The notes under the pieces: model-generated
What the model saw: only the letters and a program-made list of their open reading frames with translations
Told to the model about the DNA's origin: nothing
The model's database searches: none
Shown here: positions 27,323 to 36,527 of the stretch, in pieces
How positions within the stretch are numbered: the stretch's first letter is position 1
Layout of the letters: the number at the start of each line of letters is the position of its first letter
DNA from: Lachnobacterium bovis
GTDB lineage: Bacteria; Bacillota; Clostridia; Lachnospirales; Lachnospiraceae
Assembly: GCF_900111325.1 (NCBI RefSeq)
Contig: NZ_FOGW01000015.1
Location: forward strand, 10,033-74,032
Direction: 5' to 3'
DNA: 64,000 nt
Made by a program: the position numbers and the translations under genes

Positions 27323-28267
27323 CTATGCATAATCTCTTAATTCTGTTCCGGTTATTTCTAAGAAAACATCATTTAATGTAGGATGCTCAGAGTAAATTCG
27401 TCCTAAGTGACCAGAGTGATCAGATAAGACATTCATAACATGAGCTAAATTATTTCGTCCACCCTTAAATGAAACATTTAATACATTATTTTTATAAGTT
27501 GCGTTTTCAAAATATTTGAGAGATTTGATTTCTTCTAGAAGATTGGTTTCTAAATCAAATACTTCAATTTGAATTTTTTCAGTTTTGTGAATCATAGCTT
27601 TTAATTCTTCTTTAGTACCGGCTGCTATGCTCTTTCCTTTGTCCATAATTATAATTCGTGAACAAAGTTGCTCAATTTCCTCCATGTAATGTGAAGTGTA
27701 AATTATAGTTGCACCTTTTTTATTTAAATCTTTTATGCCATCAAGAATTTTATTACGGCTTTGAGGATCAACTGCAACCGTTGGCTCGTCAAAGAAAATA
27801 AGTTTTGGTTTATGAGCAATTCCGCAAGCAATATTTAAACGTCTAAGTAAACCGCCTGAGAGTTTTTTTGGTTTAAATTTTCGAAAATCTGATAATTCTA
27901 CGAAATCAATAGTTTCTTCAACGTATTGTTTGCGAAGACTTTTATCTTTAATATAAAGTCCACAGAAGTAATCGATGTTTTCATATACTGTAAGTTCATC
28001 AAAAACGGCTACATCTTGCATTACAACTCCAATATCCTTTTTTAAATCATATGAATTAGGTTTCATTTCTTGCCCAAATACTTTGATTGAACCCTTATCA
28101 TATGTAAGAAGTGATAAAATACAGTTGATAGTAGTAGTTTTTCCGGAACCATTTGGGCCAAGGAGTCCAAGTATTTCGCCTTCTTCAACTGTAAGATTAA
28201 AGTGATCTAAAGCAAGTAAATCATTGTATCGTTTTACGAGATTATTAATTTCTATTACATGAGACAT
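27323..28267 (-). CDS. ABC-2 transporter ATP-binding protein
   Basis: 314 residues starting at the second ATG (28267), seven bases from AGGAGG; the first ATG at 28273 is one base from it. Walker A GPNGSGKTT, Q-loop VMQD, signature LSGG, Walker B LIFFDEPT, and an H-loop (TSHYMEE). The ~80 C-terminal residues form the extra domain common in DrrA-like ATPases. Powers export through the two permeases that follow. Confidence 0.92.
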   Translation of the reverse strand: MSHVIEINNLVKRYNDLLALDHFNLTVEEGEILGLLGPNGSGKTTTINCILSLLTYDKGSIKVFGQEMKPNSYDLKKDIGVVMQDVAVFDELTVYENIDYFCGLYIKDKSLRKQYVEETIDFVELSDFRKFKPKKLSGGLLRRLNIACGIAHKPKLIFFDEPTVAVDPQSRNKILDGIKDLNKKGATIIYTSHYMEEIEQLCSRIIIMDKGKSIAAGTKEELKAMIHKTEKIQIEVFDLETNLLEEIKSLKYFENATYKNNVLNVSFKGGRNNLAHVMNVLSDHSGHLGRIYSEHPTLNDVFLEITGTELRDYA

Positions 28268-28372
28268 ATTCATTCCTCCTAAAAAGTATATTGATTGATA
28301 TATGTTAATTTACACATTTATTTTTTTATGATTTAATTATATAAAAAGAGACAAAATCATAGAAGTGAAGGA

Positions 28373-28400
28373 TGTCAGAAAATTTATGTGACAAATGTCA
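28373..28400. promoter_or_regulatory. Candidate response-regulator operator between ABC and kinase operons
   Basis: The divergent intergenic region holds a palindrome TGACA-AA-TGTCA (28389-28400) and another TGTCA half-site at 28373-28377. Palindromic boxes of this size are bound by NarL/LiaR-class regulators, and the linked regulator is of that class. It overlaps the expected leader of the kinase gene. Inference only. Confidence 0.4.
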
Positions 28401-28418
28401 TTTGTTTTGGAGGAAGAT

Positions 28419-29519
28419 ATGAAAAATGAGTTGATTGACAAAGCATTATTATTTTTATGTGGATTGTTTTTTGTAATTGTTCTTGGTGAAAATGAAGATA
28501 TTGTGGTTGCAAGTTTAATATCAATTGTGATTGTATTAGTTCCCAATTTACAATTTGGAATAAATTATAAACAGGAAATATTTGGTGCATTTTATATTTT
28601 AGCAGGAATAAAGTGGATAGTGTGTCTCCCTTTTTATCCTGTGATTTGTTATGATTTTTTTAAGAAAAAAAGATATAAATTAGTAATATGTTGCGTATTA
28701 GTATTAGGATATTATTTTTTTGTAAAACAAAATATTTATGAAACAGTATCAAGTATTAAAGAGCAAAGATATATTTGTGTTGTAGTATTATTAGTTTTGC
28801 TTATAAGTGGCCGGATGGCAGTTGTTTCTAGTAAAGGTCAAATCTTAGAAGAAAAGCTTAAAAAAATACGAGATGACGGAAAAGAAAAAGAGAATTTACT
28901 AAAAGAAAGAAATCTTATTTTGTTAGAACAGCAAAATGTTGAGATAAATATGGCAACTTTAAAAGAAAGAAATCGAATTGCAAGAGAAATACATGATAAT
29001 GTTGGTCATATGCTTACTAGAGCAATTTTGCAGACAGGAGCTCTAAAGGTACTTGAAAAGGATGAAAATTTAAAGGCGCAATTAAATGTTTTGCAAGAAA
29101 CTTTGAATACAGCAATGAATAATATTCGACAAAGTGTTCATGATTTGCATGATGAATCAATTAATTTTGAAAAAGCGGTTAATGAATTAATAGAAGCTTT
29201 TCCTAAATTAGATATAACTTTTGTATATGAAGTTGATGGTAAACTCGATAAGTCAATAAAATATGGATTTTTAGCAATTATAAAAGAATCTTTAACTAAT
29301 ACAATAAAACATAGTAATGGAGAGAAGGTTAAGCTTATAATCAAAGAAAATCCAGGCTTTTATCAATTGTTTATAGAGGATAATGGTACGAATATAAGTG
29401 AAAATTTTGTTGGCGGAATGGGACTTTGTGGAATTAAGGAAAGAGTTGAAAAATTAAATGGAATGCTTAGAATTTCAACAGAAAATGGTTTTGGCATTAC
29501 AGTAACTATCTTAAAGTAG
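28419..29519 (+). CDS. NarL-type sensor histidine kinase (HisKA_3)
   Basis: 366 residues from the ATG at 28419 (behind GGAGGA; the in-frame ATG at 28395 lacks a site). About four to five membrane helices in the first 130 residues with very short loops, so an intramembrane sensor is likely, as in DesK/LiaS-like kinases. Coiled linker, then the HisKA_3 motif REIHDNVGH with phospho-acceptor H192, and an HATPase domain (KESLTNTIKHS; GMGLCGIKERVEKL). Lies divergent from the ABC-2 exporter and 9 bases ahead of its response regulator; together they probably control that exporter. Confidence 0.9.
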   Translation: MKNELIDKALLFLCGLFFVIVLGENEDIVVASLISIVIVLVPNLQFGINYKQEIFGAFYILAGIKWIVCLPFYPVICYDFFKKKRYKLVICCVLVLGYYFFVKQNIYETVSSIKEQRYICVVVLLVLLISGRMAVVSSKGQILEEKLKKIRDDGKEKENLLKERNLILLEQQNVEINMATLKERNRIAREIHDNVGHMLTRAILQTGALKVLEKDENLKAQLNVLQETLNTAMNNIRQSVHDLHDESINFEKAVNELIEAFPKLDITFVYEVDGKLDKSIKYGFLAIIKESLTNTIKHSNGEKVKLIIKENPGFYQLFIEDNGTNISENFVGGMGLCGIKERVEKLNGMLRISTENGFGITVTILK

Positions 29520-29528
29520 GAGGATAAA

Positions 29529-30164
29529 ATGAAAAAGAAAGTGATTTTAGTAGATGACGATCAATTAGTTATGATGTCATTAAAAACAATATTAGAATGT
29601 AGTGGAAATATTGAGGTTCTTGAAACTGGAACAGATGGAGAGGATGCTATTAAGTTATACAAAAAGCATAAACCGGATGTGGTTTTAATGGATATTCAAA
29701 TGAAAAATAAAAGTGGTTTATCAGCTGCAGAAGAAATAATAAAAGAGGATAGTTCGGCAAAAATTCTTCTTTTAACAACATTTCAGGATGATGAATATAT
29801 AGTAAAGGCATTAAATATTGGTGCAAAAGGGTATATTTTGAAACAGGATTTTGAATCAATTGAGCCTGCATTGCTTGCTGTGGCTGGAGGACAAACTGTT
29901 TTTGGAGGCCAGGTTATGAGTCGTATTCCTGAATTAATTGAAAAAAAGGGAGAAAAACAAGGCGAAATATATAATAAAAATGGAATAAATGATAAAGAGA
30001 TGGAAATCATAGAACAAGTCGCACAAGGAAAGAATAACAAGGAAATATCAGATACCTTATGTTTATCAGAGGGAACTATTCGTAACTACTTAAGCATTAT
30101 TCTAGAAAAATTAGAATTAAGAGATAGAACTCAGCTTGCAATTTTTTATTGGAAAAATATGTAA
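29529..30164 (+). CDS. NarL/LuxR-family response regulator
   Basis: 211 residues. Receiver domain with acidic pocket VDDD, phospho-acceptor D55 (VVLMDIQ), T83 and K105. C-terminal LuxR-type HTH (NNKEISDTLCLSEGTIRNYL). Directly follows the kinase with a ribosome site AGTAGGAGG. The output is probably the divergent ABC-2 operon through the TGACA-AA-TGTCA box. Confidence 0.92.
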   Translation: MKKKVILVDDDQLVMMSLKTILECSGNIEVLETGTDGEDAIKLYKKHKPDVVLMDIQMKNKSGLSAAEEIIKEDSSAKILLLTTFQDDEYIVKALNIGAKGYILKQDFESIEPALLAVAGGQTVFGGQVMSRIPELIEKKGEKQGEIYNKNGINDKEMEIIEQVAQGKNNKEISDTLCLSEGTIRNYLSIILEKLELRDRTQLAIFYWKNM

Positions 30165-30303
30165 ACTAGATTAAGTGTTATCCACAATGATACGAAATAC
30201 ACTATGGATTTATTTTAAAAATTTCATGTTTCTAAAGTTTGTAATAATTTGTTCTAGTGAAATGTAAAAAATATTTAGTGATTAGTATCTGGGAGGATTC
30301 CAT

Positions 30304-32100
30304 ATGAAAAAAAGAGGATCGTTGAAAGTGACGATAATAATGGTTGTGGTATTAAGTGTTCTAATAACAGCCGTCGTTATTGATGTTTTTTCTATTAATA
30401 AGATTATTGCAACTAACAAGCGACAAACAGCTTCATATAGAGAAAGATTAATGGATGACCAAAAAATCAGTTTAAAGGATGAAGTTCAAATTGTTATAAG
30501 TTATATTGAACAGGTCTATAAGAAACAGCAGGAAGGCAAAATTACGGAAGAACAAGCTAAAAAACAATGTGCTGATTATGTTAGAAATATGAAATATTCA
30601 GATGGTGAAGGATATTTTTGGATCGATACAGCAGAGGGTGTAAATATTGTTTTACAAGGTCGTGATATGGAAGGAAAAGATCGTAGTGGTTTAGTTGATC
30701 CAAATGGTGTGAAATATGTTCAAGAAATTTTGAATGCTGGTAAAAAAGAAGGCGGTGGCTATGCATATTATAGTTTTGCAAAAAAAGATGATGGAGAGCC
30801 ACTACCAAAAATGAGTTATTCAGTTGAGTTTAAGCCTTATAATTGGGTGATTGGCACAGGTGTTTGGATTGATCATATTGATGAATTAGAAAAAGCCTAT
30901 GTTGAAGAAGCTGGTAAATCGTTAAAAAATAATTTGATACAATCTGGTTTGATTTTATTAATTTTAATTATTTTAGGTTCGGTATTTGCAGTTTATTTTG
31001 GAAAACGATTGATAGATCCAATAATTATGATTACACATCAAATGTTGTTGATGTCTAATAGCGACTTTAGAAAAAATGAAGAACTTGAGAAAATAGAGAA
31101 AATTAAGAAACATAATAATGAAGTAGGACAAATAGCAGATGCCTTAGATATAATGCATGGTAATATAAGAAATCTTATGATTAAGATTTCAGAAACAACA
31201 GATTATTTAGCATCAACAGCTCAGCATTTATCAGCAAATGCAATTCAGTCAGCGGAAGCTAGTGATATGGTTGCTGAGTCGTGTACAAGTGTGGCAGATT
31301 CATGCACTAATCAAATCACTTCTGTTACAGATACTGGCAGTCAGACCCAACAGCTGGTTGAAAATATGCATTCCTTTGAAGAAGCAATAGTAAATACAGC
31401 TAATTTGGTAAAGAATACAAATGAATCGGCTGCAAAAGGTGCTAACGATATGAATAATGCAACAGATATGATGAAAACAATTAAGGAATCAGTTGAATCT
31501 ACCTCAGTTGTAGTTGAAGGTTTAGGGGAAAAATTAAAAAATATTGATACTTTTGTAGATACAATTGCAGGTATTGCAACACAGACGAATCTACTTTCAC
31601 TTAATGCTAGTATAGAAGCAGCAAGAGCTGGAGAAATGGGTAAAGGTTTTGCAGTTGTTGCAAGTGAGATTAGCCAATTAGCAGAGCAGTCAAATCAAGC
31701 GGCAAGTAGTATTACAGAATTAATAAACGATATCATGAAACAGTCAGAAGAGGCAGTCGACTCGATGAAAAATGGTGCTAAAAATGTAATGGAAGGAAGC
31801 GAAGTAGTTGATGAAGCTGGTGCAACTTTCAACAATATTCATGACATGGTGCTTTCTATTTCCGAACAGTCAGATAAGATGAGTCAGATTGTTGTTGAAA
31901 TTAGTAATAGTACAGATTCTATTGAAGATAATATTAAAAAGATAGAAGAAATGAGTAAAAATATTTCTGATGAAACTCATACAGTTTCCGCAGCTTCAGA
32001 AGAACAGGCTGCATCTACTCACGAAGTTGCAGGTGCTTCAGAAAAATTGGCATCTAATGCACAAGAATTGCAAGATTTTGTCTCAAAATTCGATTTTTAG
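30304..32100 (+). CDS. Transmembrane chemoreceptor with single Cache (Cache_2) sensor
   Basis: 598 residues. TM1 (about 12-31), an extracytoplasmic Cache_2 domain (about 45-195) with YFWIDTAEG and SVEFKPYNWVIGTGVWID, TM2 (about 212-232), HAMP linker, and a full methyl-accepting coiled coil whose tip is NASIEAARAGEMGKG. Cache_2 domains sense small organic acids and similar ligands; the specific one is unknown. Start ATG behind GGGAGG. Single gene with its own terminator. The family assignment is certain. Confidence 0.95.
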   Translation: MKKRGSLKVTIIMVVVLSVLITAVVIDVFSINKIIATNKRQTASYRERLMDDQKISLKDEVQIVISYIEQVYKKQQEGKITEEQAKKQCADYVRNMKYSDGEGYFWIDTAEGVNIVLQGRDMEGKDRSGLVDPNGVKYVQEILNAGKKEGGGYAYYSFAKKDDGEPLPKMSYSVEFKPYNWVIGTGVWIDHIDELEKAYVEEAGKSLKNNLIQSGLILLILIILGSVFAVYFGKRLIDPIIMITHQMLLMSNSDFRKNEELEKIEKIKKHNNEVGQIADALDIMHGNIRNLMIKISETTDYLASTAQHLSANAIQSAEASDMVAESCTSVADSCTNQITSVTDTGSQTQQLVENMHSFEEAIVNTANLVKNTNESAAKGANDMNNATDMMKTIKESVESTSVVVEGLGEKLKNIDTFVDTIAGIATQTNLLSLNASIEAARAGEMGKGFAVVASEISQLAEQSNQAASSITELINDIMKQSEEAVDSMKNGAKNVMEGSEVVDEAGATFNNIHDMVLSISEQSDKMSQIVVEISNSTDSIEDNIKKIEEMSKNISDETHTVSAASEEQAASTHEVAGASEKLASNAQELQDFVSKFDF

Positions 32101-32136
32101 GAAAAAAGTTTATTGAATTTATCTTAAAATAAAATG

Positions 32137-32178
32137 ATAACCATGGTGAAAAAGTCAAAATTCACCATGGTTATTTTT
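32137..32178 (+). terminator. Terminator of the Cache chemoreceptor gene
   Basis: Perfect 14-bp stem (ATAACCATGGTGAA, 32137-32150, with its complement at 32161-32174), 10-base loop, T-tract. Confidence 0.9.
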
Positions 32179-32334
32179 GAATCATATTAAAATATTTTAA
32201 TAAAATATTTAAAAGTTAAATTAAAATTAAATTATTTCAAACGTAAGTAAAAAAGTAAAAAAATACTGAGTATTGCAACTTTTTGCTATAAATGTTAGAC
32301 TAATTGCTGGATTAATCCTTGAGCAAAAATAATT

Positions 32335-32344
32335 CAAACGTTTG
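32335..32344. promoter_or_regulatory. Candidate LacI-type operator upstream of the xylanase gene
   Basis: Perfect palindrome CAAACGTTTG, with the central CG typical of LacI/CcpA-family operators, 90 bases before the xylanase start. A related partial copy TTTCAAACGTAAG lies about 95 bases further upstream. Suggests sugar- or catabolite-dependent control; no regulator is encoded beside it. Confidence 0.4.
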
Positions 32345-32434
32345 TAATTAAAGCAAAAACAATTTAAAAAACGCAATTTCGAAAATAATTGCTGCAAATT
32401 TAACTATTTTCGAAACACGTTTGGAGGAAGGTTT

Positions 32435-34147
32435 ATGAGAAAAAAAATAAGCACATTACTATGTTTTTGCATGGTAATAACAGCTGTTTTATTTGGAGCT
32501 AATCCAGTTAAAGCAGCATCAATCCCTAATAATGCAAATTTATTAAACACATATGGTAACGTATTTGACCATGTGGGAACAGCAATTGAAGCACACGAGA
32601 TTTTGAACCCTAACAAATTAAACTATGCTTCAAAAGAATACAATAGTATTACTGTTGGTAATGAAATGAAACCAGATTATATTTTAGGCTGGCAGTCAAA
32701 TACTATGTCTGTACAACAAGCTAAACAGATGGGATATTATGTTCCAGATAACTACAAAGAAAAAACAGTGCCTAAACTTGATTTTTCTACAGTAGATAAA
32801 ATGTTAAAAGCTTGCTACGACAAAGGGTTAAAAATGAGAGGTCACACTTTTGTATGGCATAGCCAGACACCAGATTGGTTCTTTAGACAGGGCTATACAA
32901 AATATGGCAACTATGTAAGTCAAGCTGAAATGGACGCTAGAATGGAGTTTTATATCAAAACTTACATGAACCACGTTTGCCAAAGTAAATATGGTAGCAT
33001 TATTTACGCTTGGGACGTCGTTAATGAATATTTACATGCAAATTCTAACCCATCAGGCTGGCAGAAGATTTACGGTGGTAACCTTGGACCAAGAGCACCA
33101 TTTGTAAAGAAAGCATTTGAATATGCATATCAGTGCCTTGAATATTACAAATTAACTAATAAAGTTCACCTTTTCTACAATGATTACAATACATACATGG
33201 AAGTAAAAGATGTTATTTCTTTAGTTGATTATGTAAATAGTGGAAAGAAAATTTGTGCGGGTGTTGGAATGCAGTCACATTTAAGTTCTAACTTCCCATC
33301 AGTTGACTACTATAAACAAGCTTTAAAAGCATTCTGTAACAAAGGATACGAAGTACAAGTTACAGAGTTAGATGCAGCAGGTAAAAATGATACAGATCAA
33401 GCAAATTACTACTACGGAATTATGAAAGCAATCCTAGATTGCAAAAAAGCAGGTGGAAACATTTCTGCAGTAGTATGGTGGGGTCTAGCAGACGATACAT
33501 CATGGAGAAGAAATGAAAGACCATTATTATACTCAAGAGATGGTGTAAAAAAACCAGCATATAATGCAGTTTTACAAGCATTCTTTGATGCAGGTTATAC
33601 TATGGGTGGAAATAATAGACCAAGTAATCCACAACCAAGTAATCCAAAACCAAGCAATCCACAGCCAAGTACACCACAAACAGGTGAAACAAAAGGCAAC
33701 GTAAGACTACAGGATGGTTGGTACTACATCAAGAATGTAAATTCACAGAAATATTTACAAGTAGCTGGTAACAGAGGTGTTGCAAGTGCTAACGTTGAAA
33801 TTGGACACGGAACAGGTGTACAAGGACAAAAATGGTATTTACAAAACACATCAGATGGATATATCACATTAAAGAGTGGTTTAGGAAACTTTATGTTGGA
33901 TATCGCATATGGTAAAAATGAAGATGGTGCTAATCTTCAAATTTACAATGCACTTTCACATGATGCACAAAAATTCTATTTACAAAAAGTAAACGGAAGC
34001 AATGCTGTTACAATTGCAACAAAAGTAAGTAACGGTTCAAAGAGCATAGACGTTTACAATCATGGTAAAGCAGATGGAACTAACGTATGTCAGTGGAAAA
34101 CATATGGTAATCCAAATCAGCAATTTGTTTTCGAGCCTGTAAGATAG
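32435..34147 (+). CDS. Secreted GH10 endo-1,4-beta-xylanase with CBM13
   Basis: 570 residues. Signal peptide about 1-28 (cleavage near PVKA-AS). GH10 barrel about 35-390 with acid/base E198 (DVVNEYLH) and nucleophile E311 (VQVTELDAA); also the conserved HTFVWHSQTPDW. A Pro/Ser/Asn linker (about 393-415) joins a ~140-residue CBM13 ricin-B type module (about 425-569). Cleaves the xylan backbone outside the cell. Start behind TTTGGAGGAAGG. First gene of a two-gene xylan unit with GH43. The CBM13 is nearly identical to that of the next protein. Confidence 0.95.
   Translation: MRKKISTLLCFCMVITAVLFGANPVKAASIPNNANLLNTYGNVFDHVGTAIEAHEILNPNKLNYASKEYNSITVGNEMKPDYILGWQSNTMSVQQAKQMGYYVPDNYKEKTVPKLDFSTVDKMLKACYDKGLKMRGHTFVWHSQTPDWFFRQGYTKYGNYVSQAEMDARMEFYIKTYMNHVCQSKYGSIIYAWDVVNEYLHANSNPSGWQKIYGGNLGPRAPFVKKAFEYAYQCLEYYKLTNKVHLFYNDYNTYMEVKDVISLVDYVNSGKKICAGVGMQSHLSSNFPSVDYYKQALKAFCNKGYEVQVTELDAAGKNDTDQANYYYGIMKAILDCKKAGGNISAVVWWGLADDTSWRRNERPLLYSRDGVKKPAYNAVLQAFFDAGYTMGGNNRPSNPQPSNPKPSNPQPSTPQTGETKGNVRLQDGWYYIKNVNSQKYLQVAGNRGVASANVEIGHGTGVQGQKWYLQNTSDGYITLKSGLGNFMLDIAYGKNEDGANLQIYNALSHDAQKFYLQKVNGSNAVTIATKVSNGSKSIDVYNHGKADGTNVCQWKTYGNPNQQFVFEPVR
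33899..34119 (+). repeat. 221-bp exact repeat, copy 1 (CBM13 of the GH10 enzyme)
   Basis: Identical base for base to 36038-36258. It lies inside a longer ~425-bp homologous block where the 5' part has scattered silent differences. See the matching copy in the GH43 gene. Confidence 0.9.
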
Positions 34148-34184
34148 TAAAAATTAATTAATAATATAGGCAAAAAAATGGAAG

Positions 34185-34215
34185 GACTGCCAGAATTTTT
34201 TCTGGCAGTTTTTTT
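34185..34215 (+). terminator. Intercistronic terminator/attenuator between GH10 and GH43
   Basis: Perfect 10-bp stem ACTGCCAGAA/TTCTGGCAGT with a T-tract ending at 34215; the AGGAGG of the GH43 gene begins at the very next base. It would end the GH10 transcript or let a fraction of read-through reach GH43. Confidence 0.85.
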
Positions 34216-34231
34216 AGGAGGAAAGTAGAGA

Positions 34232-36286
34232 ATGAAAAATAAAAAAATAGGAATGTCACTTTTGACTTTTTCATTGGTTGCGGGCTTAACTACTAGCGGA
34301 TTTGTTGTACCAGACAAATTTTCAACAAGAGTTGAAGTTAAAGCAGCAAATGAAGCATCTGAATTTAATGGTATTCGTTTGGCACGAAGTTTAAAAGAAG
34401 GAAACAATCCTTGTATAACGCAAAAATATAGTGCAGATCCATGTTCTATGGAATATAATGGTCGAGTTTATATTTATTCAACAAATGATGGAACAGTAAA
34501 TCCAAATGGTGGTTCGGTTAAAAAGAATACATATGAGCAAATCAATCAGTTAAATGTAATGTCATCAAGTGATATGGTTAACTGGACAGATCATGGAACA
34601 ATTGATGTAGCAGGAAGAAATGGTGCAGCAAAATGGGCAACAAATTCATGGGCACCTTGTGCAGCACATAAGAAAATAAATGGAAAAGAAAAATTCTTTT
34701 TATATTTTGCAAATAATGCAGGAGGAATAGGTGTATTAACAAGTGATTCTCCTACAGGACCATGGACTGATCCAATCAAACGCCCATTAATTACAAAACA
34801 AACTCCAAATTGTGGAAATGTAACATGGTTATTCGATCCAGCAGTATTAGTTGATTCTGATGGAACAGGATATTTATATTTCGGAGGTGGTGTACCATCT
34901 AGAAAAGACGCAAATCCTAAGACAGCTAGAGTTGTAAAATTAGGAAGTGATATGACAAGTTTAGCTGGTGTTCCTCAAGAAATTGATGCACCTTGGATTT
35001 TAGAAGATTCAGGAATTAACAAAGTAGGTAATACTTATTATTATTCATATTGTACTAACTGGGCTAATGGACCATTAGGTAATGCTAAAATTGCATATAT
35101 GACAAGTAATAGTCCAATGGGACCATTCAAATATCAAGGTATATGTTTGGATAATCCAGGTTCATTTTTTGGAACAGCAGGAAATAACCATCATTCAATT
35201 GTACAATTTAAAAACAAATCATATATTGTATATCATACAGAATGGTTAAACAAGAAAATCTACGGTTCACAGCAAGGATATAGAACAGCACATGTAGATG
35301 AAATTACATTCCAAAATGGTAAGATTTTACCAGCAAGAGGTACTTTAAAAGGTGTAAGTCAAGTATCATCTGTTAATCCTTATGTTGTAAATCAGGCAGA
35401 AAATATGTCAGATCAGGCTGGAATATCAGTTTATGGATTAGGTGATACTGCAGTATCATACAATAGAGGCGAATGGACTAAAGTTTCAAATGTTTCTTTT
35501 GGTAATGGTGCAAAAAATATAACAATTACTGCAGGTGCAAAAAATGGTGCAGTAATTAAAATTGTGGAAGGTTCACTTAACGGAAGAACAATTGGTTATG
35601 TTAGAATTCCAGCAACAAATAATTCATTCTCGTACAAAAATATTACAGCAAATGTAAATGTAAGTGGTACAAAGGATATTTATTTTGTTGCCTCAAACGA
35701 TGTTGTCATTGATAAATGGCAATTTAGTGGAACAAATTCACAGCCAAGCAACCCACAGCCAAGCAACCCACAACCAAGCAACCCACAGCCAAGTAACCCA
35801 CAGCCAAGCGACCCACAACCAAGTACTACAAAAGGTAATGTAAAACTTCAGGATGGTTGGTACTACATCAAGAATGTAAATTCTCAGAAATATTTACAAG
35901 TAGCTGGCAACAGAGGTGTTGCAAGTGCTAACGTTGAAATTGGACATGGAACAGGTGTGCAAGGACAAAAATGGTACTTACAAAACACATCAGATGGATA
36001 TATCACATTAAAGAGTGGTTTAGGAAACTTTATGTTAGATATCGCATATGGTAAAAATGAAGATGGTGCTAATCTTCAAATTTACAATGCACTTTCACAT
36101 GATGCACAAAAATTCTATTTACAAAAAGTAAACGGAAGCAATGCTGTTACAATTGCAACAAAAGTAAGTAACGGTTCAAAGAGCATAGACGTTTACAATC
36201 ATGGTAAAGCAGATGGAACTAACGTATGTCAGTGGAAAACATATGGTAATCCAAATCAACAATTTATTTTCGAAAAGGCAAATTAA
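34232..36286 (+). CDS. Secreted GH43 glycosidase with CBM6 and CBM13
   Basis: 684 residues. Signal peptide about 1-38. Five-bladed GH43 domain about 45-380 with the catalytic triad D69 (SADPCSM), D202 (FDPAVLVDSDG) and E258 (WILEDSGINK). A CBM6-like beta-sandwich follows (about 388-510; VNQAENMSDQAGIS), then a Ser-Asn-Pro-Gln repeat linker, and a CBM13 (about 545-683) almost identical to that of the xylanase. By family this is an arabinofuranosidase or xylosidase acting on arabinoxylan; the exact activity is not decidable. Acts outside the cell together with the GH10 enzyme. Confidence 0.92.
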   Translation: MKNKKIGMSLLTFSLVAGLTTSGFVVPDKFSTRVEVKAANEASEFNGIRLARSLKEGNNPCITQKYSADPCSMEYNGRVYIYSTNDGTVNPNGGSVKKNTYEQINQLNVMSSSDMVNWTDHGTIDVAGRNGAAKWATNSWAPCAAHKKINGKEKFFLYFANNAGGIGVLTSDSPTGPWTDPIKRPLITKQTPNCGNVTWLFDPAVLVDSDGTGYLYFGGGVPSRKDANPKTARVVKLGSDMTSLAGVPQEIDAPWILEDSGINKVGNTYYYSYCTNWANGPLGNAKIAYMTSNSPMGPFKYQGICLDNPGSFFGTAGNNHHSIVQFKNKSYIVYHTEWLNKKIYGSQQGYRTAHVDEITFQNGKILPARGTLKGVSQVSSVNPYVVNQAENMSDQAGISVYGLGDTAVSYNRGEWTKVSNVSFGNGAKNITITAGAKNGAVIKIVEGSLNGRTIGYVRIPATNNSFSYKNITANVNVSGTKDIYFVASNDVVIDKWQFSGTNSQPSNPQPSNPQPSNPQPSNPQPSDPQPSTTKGNVKLQDGWYYIKNVNSQKYLQVAGNRGVASANVEIGHGTGVQGQKWYLQNTSDGYITLKSGLGNFMLDIAYGKNEDGANLQIYNALSHDAQKFYLQKVNGSNAVTIATKVSNGSKSIDVYNHGKADGTNVCQWKTYGNPNQQFIFEKAN
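36038..36258 (+). repeat. 221-bp exact repeat, copy 2 (CBM13 of the GH43 enzyme)
   Basis: Exact match to 33899-34119, bounded by single mismatches at 36037 and 36259. Direct repeats 2139 bases apart; recombination between them would fuse the two genes in frame. Confidence 0.9.
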
Positions 36287-36288
36287 TA

Positions 36289-36396
36289 ATGTTAATTGGA
36301 TGAAAGATATTAATTAGTTTAAAGATGTTAATTAGACGAAAGATATTAATTAGACGAAAGACATTAATTAGACGAAAGACATTAATTAGATTAATG
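36289..36396. repeat. Six 18-bp tandem repeats
   Basis: Six consecutive 18-base units beginning at 36289 with consensus ATATTAATTAGACGAAAG; the outer units are more diverged than the inner ones. They follow the GH43 stop codon directly. No coding role seen. Confidence 0.88.
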
Positions 36397-36423
36397 AGAT
36401 CAAATTAGGCTAGAGAGGATTGC

Positions 36424-36527
36424 AGATTTACTCAGCAAATCTAAAAGAATACCGTATTCATACGGTTTCTAGGTGACAAAATTATAAGAACAATATTCTT
36501 CGATGCCCCCGTTCGCGGGGCATCGAA
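36424..36527. other. Run of hairpins including a GC-rich 11-bp stem
   Basis: Three inverted repeats in 104 bases: AGATTT/AAATCT (36424-36442), ACCGTAT/ATACGGT (36451-36466), and TTCGATGCCCC/GGGGCATCGAA (36499-36527), which is far more GC-rich than its surroundings. The last may end the GH43 transcript, though its T-rich stretch starts only several bases later. A structured RNA or a small repeated palindrome is also possible. Confidence 0.5.

Noticed and set aside
36289..36396. CRISPR array
   Set aside because: Units are contiguous without spacers and no cas genes are present; simple tandem repeats. The other arrays fail the same test.
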